From Nephromyces sp. MM_2019 (Eukaryota > Apicomplexa > Aconoidasida > Nephromycida): 64,000 bases of DNA. The position numbers and the translations under genes are program-made. The notes under the pieces were generated by a model, which saw nothing but the letters and a program-made list of their open reading frames with translations, was not told where the DNA came from and made no database searches. Positions 47,615-61,951 of this stretch are shown here, in pieces. Each line of letters begins with the position of its first letter. Position 1 is the first letter of the stretch. Location of the stretch: assembly GCA_015657535.1 (NCBI GenBank), contig JADHZB010002010.1, positions 50,160-114,159 on the forward strand, written 5' to 3'.

Positions 47615-50600
47615 ACTATTAACTTTTTTTTCACATAGCCAAATGTGTAACAAGATTGGCAGTAAACTTAAAACATATAAAACTTAGCTCGTACAAATTC
47701 CTTCATTAAGTCAAGCTAAATGTATGAATGCCATACATTATATGTGAGTGCGAATATTATGTGTTAGCGTGGTTTACATTTTATAGGCTAGTTTTATTTT
47801 CAATATGCGTGTATGTGATTTTCATTATATATGCATTAATATCCCACACCTTCAACTACACCTCGGATATAAATTCACTTTCCACCAAAAAATCCATCAC
47901 ACCCACACATTCACTCACATTAATTAAAAGATAACAATCTTAATTATCCATTGAAAACATATATTTACAATTTCTAACGTCAAAATATTACAAGTTTTGC
48001 GAATTAGATGCTTTGAAATTATAACTGAAAGATATCAATGAAATTTATAAATACCGATTTCAGCAAAGTTCTACCTATCTGATTCTAAGCTTCAAAAAAA
48101 GCACATAGTTTCTATCCAATGTGTATAGACAAACTTTCTACAGGTTTGCCAATTATCATTCTAGACTAATTACAGAATGTATGTTAAGCATACTGCATAA
48201 ACTGAAAGCGATTATTTAACATGTAAAACTCAATGTGGCTACACCAAATACGTCTGCTAAATCTTAACGATTTAACAAAAGCTCTAGCTTAGAAGTATTA
48301 TAGAAAGTAGTAGATTGGCTATGTTTTGATGTCAACATCATATACGGGGTTATTGGAGAGGTCAATCAATACTAATAGCAGTGATTTCTGATAATAATAA
48401 ACCAGGCTAGTGTGTGAATATGAGTTAGGTGCAGGGTGATGTTAGTTTTGAAATGAAGGAGAAGATTAAAAGGTATTTTGGTTAATTGCGAGAAATAATA
48501 TTGAGCTTGAGAACTCACTAGTGTTGTTTTTGTTTCAAAATTTATTTCAAGTCTCTTGGGGAAAATCAAAGTAATCCTTGCATCAACCAAAATTTAAAAA
48601 GCTCAAGAACCTCAGACATGAACTGCAATTTATAATAACCTCTTGTACGTTTTCCTTGAGAATTCATCTGCAAATGCTGATTTTCCCACTTCCTATATTT
48701 TTAAGTCGTGTGTTTTACACCTAGTCTGATTGCGTTTAGTACTTTTAGTCTTATAGCTAGCTTAGCGCATTGCTTCTAGTAGCCTGTTGCTAGAGTTTTG
48801 TTAGAGTGTGCTTACACCTCTTTTTCTGCTGACAAAGTAGATGTCATATTATAGGGATACTGCAGTGTTTATTTTTGCTAAGTGGCTGGAACTTATGTAA
48901 GTAATGTGAAATATTCAGTTTTGATACAGACTGTGTTTGTAATGAGTAGCGCTTGTGATCTTTAGTGTGTAGGGTGTGTGTAAATCAGTTATGGAATGTG
49001 TGATTGTGTGTGTGGAGTCTCTAATGGAATGTTTGTATGTGTCATGTGTGAAATATCCCCGCACAAATCGACGTGAAAATATCAACACATAATTAAGTGG
49101 TAGAGCAATTGTAAAACAAGTAGGCAAGAAACAATGTACACACACAAAAATGACATAACTCTAGATATACTAACCTGGCTAAAGTAGTGAAAACGAACAG
49201 AGAAGAAATATATAGCGTACATATATTATAATGACATAATATACTAGATTGACTAACCCAGCTAAACCATAGAATAGGGTAACCTACAACTAAGACAGCC
49301 TATAAAAACGATCCGATTAACAGTGAAATGAGAAATTTTACGATAGCTAAAGAGTATGAAAAGAAACAGGAAAAGACTAGGAATCCTAACATTCAAAACT
49401 AGCAAGTACCACAAAATAAGATTTCCAATAAATCATTATATGCTCGAGAATACCTGAAAAAAAATGAAAACCAATTTTTTTAAAGAAAATGATACTTGAA
49501 TTTTTTTGTAAACCACATTTTATAAAAACCGTTATTTTGTACGTCTAGCTTTGAAAACCAATTGTAAATCTTTAATCTCTCGAACTCTAATCGCAACTCT
49601 TAAAGAGCTTTAATCCATAAAGATATACTAAAACTTTTTTAAAACGAACCCTCAGCTTCTTTAACAATTATAGTCTCATAAGATTAAAGATTGACTACAG
49701 TGTACTAGCTACACTTTGTCACACGTTCTTAGTTAGTATTGCGTGTTAACCTAGTAATTCAAGTGATTACCCTGAAACCAGCCTAACATGTTACAATGTA
49801 AGTCTCCCTTGCTCACATTATATGTATGCGTATGATAGTGCGTTGCTGTGTAATTGTAGTTTTAAACACTTAGCTTTGTAACGCGAAACTAGTAGATGTG
49901 AGAACTAAAATGAAGTATACCCAAAAGAGTGTACACAAGTAAGTAGTGCCTTTGTAAATCAGTATGTTTGCATCTGAATTTTGTAATCTTCGAGATGTCT
50001 TAAAACAAACTGCATGCTCTTAGGGTTATGTCTCCTCTATGATTTCAACACACCAAAATAAAACAACCCAAAATCACAAAAATTTGCCTTCATTTGAATA
50101 TTTACAAACAATATTTTGGACTTCTAAACATAGACTAATCTCTCTAAAACTATTTATTTTCTTTACCTATAATTTCCTCACTCTTATATACCACTTTATA
50201 TATATACTTTGCTAACCTTGATATATTACTTAACACTGGACATATAACAACAACAGGACACCAAATTATAGTAGCACACCTAACAAAACCCTTAACTACA
50301 GCAAAGAGTACATAACTAAAGCTTTACAAACTTCAGCTTTACACATTGTACACTCTTAAAAAGCCCTATACACTTTCACCCTACTTTTAACATTCACATT
50401 CCTATGAACATTCAAACTCCTATACACAGAACATACTCTATACAACCTACAATTTCTACATAAATTTAAATGCTGTTTATATCAAGCTCCAAGCATCCCC
50501 TCTCTCCTTGAAAACAAATATTAAACCTTCAAATCTATCCCAGGGATCTCCTGTCGTCCCCCAGAAATTCTGTATAAAGCTCGAAAACCCACTGATGCCA

Positions 50601-50815
50601 AGATAACAGACTACCATTGATGAGTTAATTCATTTTCCAAACTCCAACCCACATATACAAACACGCACATCATCACACTAAAACAAGCACAGCACAAATC
50701 TGTCTTTTTCATTAAAGGTCCTCAGCTTATTTTATGAGGAGAGTGCTAACCTCCTCTCTTGTTAGTAGAGACACTACCATCCCATCCTGTTCGTGATTCT
50801 TACAACGATCCCTGT
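47615..50815. other. Intergenic region between RPS13 and kinesin, no gene seen
   Basis: About 3.2 kb. Open frames on the minus strand at 48372-48590 and 48915-49145 are low-complexity and resemble no family. From about 50,030 rightward the DNA becomes rich in CA steps on the + strand, a bias that continues in the kinesin introns. The kinesin promoter and leader should lie at the right end. Confidence 0.5.
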
Positions 50816-53800
50816 ATGGCTGAATGGCGCCCTCTCGAAGACTCTCTCTCTTACCATCCAATATGTGTGGCTGTGAGGTTCCGACCACTTAGCCCTCGGG
50901 AACTACTAGAGAATACTGAAAACATGAACTTGAATTCACGACCATGCACTACAAACAATACAAACACCCCATATAACTCATACAACACACAAAGTGTTCA
51001 TCAACTATTAAGTGGAGAGAAATCGAGGGAAGACTCTCAAAACAACCGATGGTTGATCAATCACAAGGGACAACAATCCGTTATTGATCTTTACAAATGC
51101 AAGAGTTACGTGTTTGGTAGGTACATTTTGTGTGGACTACATTTGTTACAATTAATACTTTCATGTAATATACTATTCTATAATATTACAACTTTGCTCC
51201 TATACCCACAAATGTATTGTACACAGCGTGTTCTGCTGATACTGGATGCTATAAACACTATAGTATATATGTGAATATTATCTTTTTTCATGTACCGTAA
51301 CAAATATTCTATATGTTTTAAGACGAAGTTTGTCATGTATTGTAATCAGCAAAGTGTGTGTGTAAATACTTAGTTTTTTCATGTGCTGTAAACAGCATAG
51401 TGTGTACTTATTTTCAATAAAAACTGTTATGTGTATATTCACAGTGAGCGTTTTGCTATGCAATGAAGATTATAAATTGTGCCTAAAGTACACATTGAAA
51501 TCTTTCATTAAACCAATATATTGGTATATTATAAATCTATTAGATATCTATTCAAACATTCATTACACTCTCTAATTTTAATATACCCCCCGTTGTTTAT
51601 TGTAACAATTCAGACTATGTCTTTGATGAACACTCATCAAATAAAACACTGTTCAACACAATTGCTAAAGATATTGTCCACTCTTCAATTAATGGTGTTA
51701 ATGGTAAATACTTATACACCCTGCATAATTTGCATGATACTCATATGCACATGATACCCATACATATGCACCTATTTACCCACACATATATACACTTCTG
51801 TACATATATATAGATTCCTATACACAGATTAAATCTCTTCCACATGCAAATATACCCGTACCCATATACACATTTAAAGATACACACACTCATGCAACAT
51901 TTACACACATCTACACCCATACACATCTAAATATACGCATACCCACATACATTCACCCATATAAACGAAACCATAAACACAAAACTCATTTACATGTACA
52001 TACTTATATCCAAGCAATACTCATACATCAATACACATACACTTTATAATTTATTATTGACTGATACACACATTTTTAATTAAATTATAATTAGGAACAA
52101 TATTTGCATATGGCCAAACATCCTCTGGTAAAACTTACACAATGCTTGGAAATGAAGATAATGAAGAGCCTGGAATTATAATTCGCTCTGTTAAAGAAAT
52201 TTTCAGCCACATAAATAAGGTACGCGTGTGTTTGTATGTATCTGTGAGCATGTTTGTGTGCACATGTGTGTGTGTATGTAAGCTTGTGCGTGTTTATGTG
52301 TGTTTGTGTGCATGTCTGTGTGTGTAGATGTGTCAGCGTATGTAGGTGTTTGTGTGTTTGTGTAGATGTGTGTGTGTGTAGGTTTGTGTATGTGTGTGTG
52401 TGTAGGTTTGTGTATGTGTGTGTGTGTAGGTTTGTGTATGTGTGTGTGTGTAGGTTTGTGTATCTGTGTGTGTTGCTTATGTTTATTTCTTGTCTATTTT
52501 CTTTGTATGTTGTTTCTAGACATATAGATCTCGATGTTTTGTTTGTATGCATCACTTATAGAATTTTATTAGTGCTATTTATGTATGATTATTTTTGGTA
52601 TTATGTATGTATAAAATTTTTTGTGATGCATAGATACAATTACATTTGTTTTATGTATATATGATTATGTTTGTGTTATGGATATACGATTATGATTGCA
52701 TTGTTTGTATATGATTATGCCGGTGTTTAAATTTTTTTGTGATGTGGTATATCATTATTATTGCGTTGTGTGTTTATGTTTATGTTTGTGATTTTGCATA
52801 AATATTTATAATGTGAGCATGTGTATTATTTATCAGAACAAACAAATAAAATACAATGTTTATGTTTCATTTTTGGAAGTATATAACGAAAACCTTATTG
52901 ATCTTATCCCATCTAAAGAGCCTAAGAGAGAGCTCAAAATAATTGAAAATTCAGAGGGTATGTGTGTATGTGTATGATATATCCCTGATGTTTTATGTGT
53001 GATTGTATTTGTGTTTGATAACTCCACAATTCACATAATAGAGATAATACTATTTCATACTCACAACATAACACATTCTCCAATTAATATAGGGGCTGTT
53101 GAAGTTCAAAACCTTGAAGTTCAAAATGTTGAAAATTGCTCCCAAGTATTAGAGATAATGTAATCATATACACATGCATAAAAACACATAAACTTTTGAT
53201 ATACAGATATTCAAACAATTTAAAAAGACACATATAGCATCACCTAAATATTCAGATAGATTGAAACATATAACACACACACTCATTCATACAAAAATAT
53301 ATAAAACGAAAACAGCCCCTAGGACACTGAACAAATATATATACATATAGCCTAGACAAAAGATACACCCATACATATCAACACAGACACAAAATACGTA
53401 CACACCCATGAAGAAGATCTCATCATATACACCTCCCCCATATCTATAATACTCTTTTGCTCACACATTACGCAAACCCCTTACTTAAACCATAAATTCT
53501 CATCCCTCTTCCCTCTACACACAACATACTCACTTCTTACACACATTGAACCACACACTAACCACCCTCCCGCACACACACTTGCAACATTTACACACAC
53601 TTTTCATAATCTGTATGCACACATATATATGACTAGACATACAGGCTCACGTCTCAGACATTCAACTATGACAAGTTTGAATGAACGCTCTTCACGTTCA
53701 CACACAATTTTGAGACTTCGAATTGAGTCCTCTAGTGAACAGGTGTGTGTGTATGTGTGTTTTAAGCTTGCACACCAAATTTAATTGTATTAACCAAAAT

Positions 53801-56800
53801 AATATACACATTTTTAGGATAATAATGAACATGGATCAGAGTCATTTAGATTTCTTCGGTTAGGTACACTCAATTTAGTTGATTTAGCAGGCTCAGAAGG
53901 TGTAAGTCGAGCTGAAACACATGGGCAAAAAAGAAAGTACTGTCTATGACTTTGTTTGTGTGTGTGTGTGTGTGTGTGTGTTTGTATGTATGTGAGTTTG
54001 TGTGTATGAATGTATGTGTGTATGAATGTATGTGTGTAGGAATACATGTATAAATGCTTTATGCATGGAAGTGTGAATATGTATTTTTATTGTATATAGC
54101 TACTCTCTTATATATACCAGTATAACACACACATATAAGCTATATTTACTAGGAAATAATAAGATATCTCACACACTCTCTTATAATACTACCAAAATAT
54201 CAGGGAGGGTGGAAATATCAATAGAAGCCTCTTAGCTCTCTCCCAAGTTATTTCTAAGCTTAGTAAACACTCTGATCAGGTGTGTAACTGAAATACAATC
54301 TCATAAGCTAATCATATTTATATGTGCGTATTTCTCAAATAATTGGAACAAAGTAACTACACCTATAAACACATATTTATACTCCAATTTAACCATTCTA
54401 CATAATAGACATTTGTGTACTGCAGATAATTCAATAGATTACAATTGTTTAGGTTTATGTATAAATACTATCTATATTTACACATCTCAGTATATAAACT
54501 ACCGAGACTCCAAATTGACTCGATTACTGTCTGACTCACTAGGCGGCAATTCACAGACAGTTATTATCTGTACGTGTTCTCCTGCAACAAGTAGTTATAG
54601 GGAAACATGCAGGTAATAATATAAATGAACACAAAATACATTCACAAACATGCACACATGCATGTATAATAATACTGACACACACAAACTACACAGACAC
54701 ATAGCATATACACACAGCATACTCAACACACACACATAGAATACACATGACATACACAATAATGCAGCACACAATCCACAGATCTTACAAGACACACACA
54801 GCACACAGTACACACGCCTAACACATACGCAACACACCCACACAGCACACACACACTAACACAAACATATAAACACTCAAACACACAATTATACTTAGTA
54901 AAATACAAAACACATACACATTTTATTTCCACAGCACACTCGAATTTGCAAGAAGAGCTAAAATGATTGAAAATAAAGTTCGTGTGAACTTATTTTATAA
55001 CATCCCTCAACCCTATGATAACCAATCATATGTAACAGATACTATATCAATCTCAAAAAAGGTCATTTACACACTAAAAATATGTGTGTGCATATCCCAA
55101 ATGATATTTATGACATGAGAGTGTATATAGTTTTATATACACATACAAAAAATTTTTTCTATCAAAGTTATCTTAAACTTACATTTTGATTTTATCATTT
55201 ATCTAGACCAATAAGAATGCCTGTATAGAAACTTACCAGCAAACAATTCGAAATTTACAATTAGAAAGGTATATCTATATAAGTTTATACACATACACAC
55301 GTTTACACACAAATTCATATAATATGTTTGATATCGAAATATATAATTACACATGTACATAGTTACATATATACTTGTATATAATTTGCTTGTATAAATA
55401 ATTTTGAAATAGGGATCACCTACAAGAAACAGTTCGAAACTTATTGAAATCACAGATAAGGTATTAATTTAAAAAATACACACACATATACACATACTGA
55501 TAAATATACACACACACACTGACAAATATAAACATACACACACACACACACATACACACACACACACACCACCTAAGCAACAACACAATAAATATATATG
55601 ATTTGTACATATAAAAATATGCTTAGAAATCCTTTAGATAGAACATCTGCACACACATCACCTGATGGCTCAAATCACTGGGAAAAATCCCCAACAAAAA
55701 TATCCAAGAAAGAATTTGATGGCACACACACACACAGAAATAATGAAATACAATTTCGTTACACCGTTGATCACTACAAAAAAGGTGTACCCTGTTAGAT
55801 ATTTACTCACAATGACTAACCTATATTTCTTAACTTAAAAAATAATTTTATTTTTCATAATAAATATTTCTTGTGTGTATGTAAAAATATGCTAGGGAAG
55901 TGTGTCAATATATATATATACAAAGCTGTGTGTATGTATATTTTGCGCATGAGGTGTGGTTGTTGTGATGTTTGGGAGTTGTAAGGTGTGGATTTGGTTT
56001 ATTGTGTATTGGGTATATTGTGTGTGTGTACTCTGTGTTTGTGTTTGTGTAGTGTGTGTTTGACTGTGCGTATTCTGTGTGTTGTGTGTGTGTACTTTGT
56101 ATGTGCACTGTGTGTATTGTGTATGTATACTATGTGTATTTTGCATTTGTACTATGTATATTATGTGTGTATACTATATATTGTGTGTATGTTGGATACT
56201 ATGTGTATATGTTCAAGGTTTGTGCTGTGCATGGACTGTTCGATTTAACTTTATGTTTAAATTGAAGTTTATAGTAGCATTTAAATATTTATTTGTGAGT
56301 TGTGTATATATACCTCTTCTATTTGTATAACTGTTTACACTCTTTATATTTTACATATATGATTTATAATTACAGAGCGTTCTAATCCCAGTGGAGCAGA
56401 CATTATAAACTCTGATGTAACTAGTTTAATATATACACGCATATCAAATTTAATCACAATGCTTATTATAAGTGTTTACACATACTTTAGGGCCCTCTCT
56501 ACACATATCTCAAAACCTTTTAATAAAATTAAACTTTCATAAATATCTATAAAGCACACTCAGACACATTTAACAGTTTTGAATTCGACACTCATAAATA
56601 TGTATAGCACACTCATACACCATTTAACATACTTAAATGCCACACATATATGTTTGTGTAATTAATTACTTAAAGATTTCTTATGAAGAATTGAAATCAG
56701 TAGTGAGAGACCAATTGACACATTCTATACGTTTTTCTTCGATGGCTTATGAATATGAAAATCCTAATGATGTAAGTTAAAATTTTACACACAATTTACA

Positions 56801-59800
56801 GACTAACACACTTAACTGGAGAAATACACACACAAATTGTTGAACGCATATATATACTTATATCACCTATACATACACACAGTGTAAGATACATATACAC
56901 ACATACACATTGTAAGATATATAAACACACACATATTGTTAGATACATACATACACACACATACTATTAGGCTGATACATACATACACATATTGTTAGAC
57001 GCATACACACACCTATATTTTTGAACAGATTCACACAGAATCATTTTAGTTACATACGCACATATATATTTTTATATACATAAATATTCATATTGTTAAG
57101 AACCTGAATACCCTTTGTTAAGTATTAAACTCACACCATTGACCATACACACACACAAAGCACTAAATACTTAAGCACGCATAACCCTGACCAGTTACAC
57201 ACATTTATTTTCCTTACAACTAAATAATAAACTGGTGTGTGTATATATCAATTTTATCAGTTTGAAAATTCGAATATAAATACTATTAAGCGGCACTATG
57301 AACGCTCCGAAGAAATAATTCGAAGTTTACAAAAATTTTTGGATATTGAAATTGAAAAACGAATTAACAATGAACTTTATATAGTTGCTCTTGAACATGT
57401 CTGTATATTATGTGTGTGTGTGTGTGCTAGAATACATGTCCTACGCGTGTTTTCAGGCTATACTATATTATTTCCATATGTATTATAATTTGTGTATCAT
57501 ATTTGTATATATATTGTAACATATATATCATGTATGTGTTTTATAATATGTGTATTATGTGAGTATATTATGTGCAAATCTTCACAAATACATTATCTAT
57601 TAATTTATATAATGCGTGCACTATAAATAAGTAATTTCATATATTATAAATATAATGTGTAGATTAGTGTTTATAGTTCATTTATAATGATATGTATTAT
57701 TTGTGGTTTTGTATAATATATGTGCTTCAATCACATTCTATCAGATTTACATTATATATATATATAATTATATGGCTTATATTCAAAATAATCACATATA
57801 ACTTTGTGTTCATAGGAAAATGAGGAGCTCAAGAATTCTATTAACACTCCACAACCAAGAAAAATTACTCCTAACAGCAAAGATGAAATAACATATAAAA
57901 TGATTGACAAAAAAAGGAAATTGGTACTGAATAAATCAAAGCCACCAAATGATTTTCACAAGGTGATAAATACCAAACTTATTTTTATCTCCCTACTATT
58001 AAAAATGAAAATACATTTCAATAAAATGAATTTTATACACAAAATTATTTAGACAACGCACTCATCACAAGAACAATTGGACCTATACACATTACAGATA
58101 TGCAACTCTCAAGTAGAGGTAACAATGCTTCAGTGTGTTTATAATCTTTGATAATTGAAATAGAATCTCCATATAAATATTTACTACATATAGCACAATT
58201 CCAACTATTATGTATGAACATACATGTACATCTAAATGGCAAACATAAAACCTTTTTACAGTTAGACATACAAAATGTGTATATTTTAACAGCTACAAAC
58301 AGTCTTTTTATCCTCCAAAATCTTATTTATTATAAAACTTGATGTAGATAAATTGAATATATCCTCATAATATATATGAATCAAATTATATTTAGTGTAT
58401 ACGGTCATTTTACATAATTTTGCATTTCTTTTTTAAGAATTGGTTAAATAAGATATATGAAAGCTTGAATGAAAAGAAAGATTCATTTAATGATCGACAA
58501 AGTGGAACACAAAATATACTACATGAGGTTAAGGGCATGCATACACCATATTAAGAAATTTAAATTTATACATAACATGTATTAGATGCCTTTAATTATA
58601 CCTCAGACATTTAGATACTAAGAAATTGTTCTAACGATATATCTCATATCTTCCTTAGATGGATCAACTGTTAAATAAAGGCAAAGAAGCCATAACAACA
58701 CATTTCTCTAGGAAAATTTATGAAAATTTAAGGAAGATCGAGGGTTTTTCTAAAGATAAGACTCAACTAACCGAAGAAAAAAATTTATTAGAAAAAGAAA
58801 AATCAGAAGCTATTAGTAAAAATCAAACACTTGAGAAATCATATACAGAATCTAAGAGAATTTTAGGAGATTTACAAAAGTCCATTCTTGAATTAAAGAA
58901 TCAAAACAAAATCTTAGTTTCAAAACAAAATGAAATCTTTTTGGAAAAAACAGAATTAGAGAAGGAATATAACAGCGCTCGTAAAGAATGGGAAAAAGTA
59001 GAATCAAAATTGAGCAATTCACAAATCTCAGAGAAATCACCTTTATCGAACAAGATGGCTCAACTTAATCAAAAACTAGAGAAATTGGAAAGTGATTATA
59101 TACAGGCAACCAAAGAAAAAGAAATCCTGTCTGAGAAATTAAATATAGCTAGGAAGGCGCTAGATGCCATTGGAAAACAAAATACTGAGTTAGAAAAAGG
59201 GAAAGTTGCATCCACTGAAGCGTATGTACACTTGCAAAAAAAATATGATCAATCTTCCGAAGAACTAAATCACCTACGAACTGAAAAAGAAAACACAGAG
59301 AAGACGAATTCTCAGTTGAAAATTGGAAAAGAAAGCACAGAAAAGATGAACTCTCAATTAAAACATGATTTAGATGAAATAAAAACGAAACTTGAAATCA
59401 GCAAATTTGAATCAAAAACAAATCTCGAACAACTAGAAGAGTCTCGCAAGAAATTTGAACTGTTCAAAGATCAACACAAACAGATAAAACTACGATTAGA
59501 TGAATTGAAGGAGGAAGGAGATATATCTCAGAAGAAATATTTAACATTAAAAAATGAAAATGCTGATTTAATCAATGATACAGAAATATTGACTAAACAA
59601 ATTGAAACAATTGAGAATAATAACATTGAATTGAATTCAAATATAAAGAAAATGTCCACGGAGAATACAGAGCTAAAGAATAACCTTGAAACTGTTAAGT
59701 TAGAGATAAAAGAAAAGCAATCAGAGTTAGAAAATGAAAAAAAAACCTCCGAAAGCCTTGCCAAACAAATCTTCCAGCTTAAGGAGGAATTAAGAACAAG

Positions 59801-61920
59801 CCACCTAGATGGAGAAGAAATAAACTCTGAACTCAAGAAATTGTCTCAGGAAATATACTCGAAAGAAGAGGAAATAAGTAGTTGGATAGAAAAATTCAAC
59901 AATCTAGACAGTGAGAAACACCTCTTGATTCAAAATAATAATGAAAAAGTCAGTTCTCTCAGCAATGAAATTGAACAACAACAAAATAGTATCAATGAAC
60001 TACAAAAAGAAATGAATCAAAATTGTCTAAGAATTACTCTCAAACTATGGAAATGGAAATCAATATCAGGTCGTTTGGAAATAGAAGTACACAATCTTGT
60101 TAATGAAATCGAAAGATTAAAGAATGAAAATTTGACCTATAAAAATGATTTTTGTGAACTTAAAAACTCTAGCACTCACACTATAAACGACTACAAGACT
60201 CAACTGGAAACTCTCGAAAGGCAGATGCAAATTATTAACGAAGCAAAAGAAACCACTCAAAAGCACTTATCGAATCTACAATCAAGTAATTTAGATAAGA
60301 TACAAGAGTTGGAGTTGTGTTTCACACAATCTAAAGAAAAGAATATACAGCTAGAACATGAAATTAAAAAGTTAACTTTTGATTATAAAGAGCTAAGTCA
60401 ATGTGAACAGCAACTACAAGAAACTATTGAAGAGATGAATCATAAGTATGAGCATTTACAAACAACTCACACAGACTTACATACAGATCACACAGATTTA
60501 CAAAAAGTTCACACAGATTTACAAACAGCCTACAAAGATTTACAAACAGCTCACACAGATTTACAAACAGCTCACACAGATTTACAAACAACATACACAG
60601 ATTTACAAACAACATACACAGATTTACAAACAGTTCACACAAACCTAGAAACAGCTCACTCAAACTTACAAACAACATATACTGATTTACAAACAGCTCA
60701 CACAAACTTACAAACAATCCACACAGATTTAGAAACAGCTAACATAGATATTAAGTCAATGAATACATCCTTACAATCTAATTATGATAAGATTGAGCTT
60801 GATTACAAAACAGCATTATCACATAATTATGAATTAGATAAGAAAGTTTCGGAGTTAGAAAACACACACACACAATTGATGGAGGCTAAAGATATATCTG
60901 AAGCAAGCTGTATAACCTTAAAAACAAGTTATGAACAATTGAATTTGAAACATAATAAATTAGAGTTGACATTTAACACATTGAAATCACAGAAAGATGA
61001 ACTAGCTACACGATATGTACAGAAGCGTACAGAGAAAACACAAGTAGAAGAATCATTAACTTCACTAAAAGAACTGTATAAAAAATTACAACATGAATAT
61101 TTTGAGAAAGAAAATAAATTATTAGAAGAATTAAATGATTCAAAAAAGTTGTACGTACACTATGAAGATGATCTTAATAAATATAAAGAAGATTTGAAAT
61201 TATTAGAAGAAGAATATAATAATTTAAAAAACAATTTAGCCCAAATTAATAATAATTATTCAGAAATGCTAAAAGAAAACACACAGCTTAAGGAACAATA
61301 TAACACACTTGAAAATACTCATAAAAACTTAGAGAATGATTTAAAACACACATCAAAACAAGTTGAACAATTTGAAGGTGATTACACACACACACTGAAT
61401 AGGTTAAAACAAGTAGAAGATAACCTCCAACACACATCAAACAAATTACAACATTCTGAAACAGAAAACAAACATATTGTTGATAAATATAATTCATGTG
61501 TACATACACACTTACAACTCAAAAATGAATATCACTCACAAACCAAGATTATAAATCAATTACAATCTGATTTCGAAATCGTCATTACACTGATTATTAG
61601 CCTATTGAAAGGAAATATAAAAACATCATATCAAGATAAATTATCTGATATTGTTATAAAGAATAAAGGATTTATTACACACACATTTCAACATTATTTT
61701 GATCAATCAGAAACACATTTAGCTGAATTCGATTATGTTATGAATTTAGTAAGTAAAATTATTAGTATTCCTAGTAAACAACAGGTATATAAAAAATTAT
61801 TTATTATCAATTTATATAGATTTATGCATATATAACAAATGGTTTAAACAATTTATAAGTTTACTTAGATTTCATTGTATGTGTTCTGTGAGTGTGTGTG
61901 TATCACCTGTATGTCTTATT

Positions 61921-61951
<31 letters not shown>

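Noticed and set aside
48915..49145. Thr/His-rich minus-strand frame
   Set aside because: Generated by TGTGTG-type sequence; no domain.
52142..52664. Long open frames rich in Cys and Val (for example 52254-52664 and its antisense, Thr/His-rich)
   Set aside because: Produced by TG repeats of a kinesin intron; they overlap the real exon only at its edge and have no domain.
55892..56330. Overlapping open frames on both strands around 55.9-56.3 kb
   Set aside because: CA/TG low-complexity intron sequence, no start context or homology.
60424..60717. Antisense Leu/Phe/Val-rich frame and alternative sense frame over the kinesin repeat
   Set aside because: A 21 bp repeat keeps all frames open; only the kinesin frame continues into the rest of the coiled coil.
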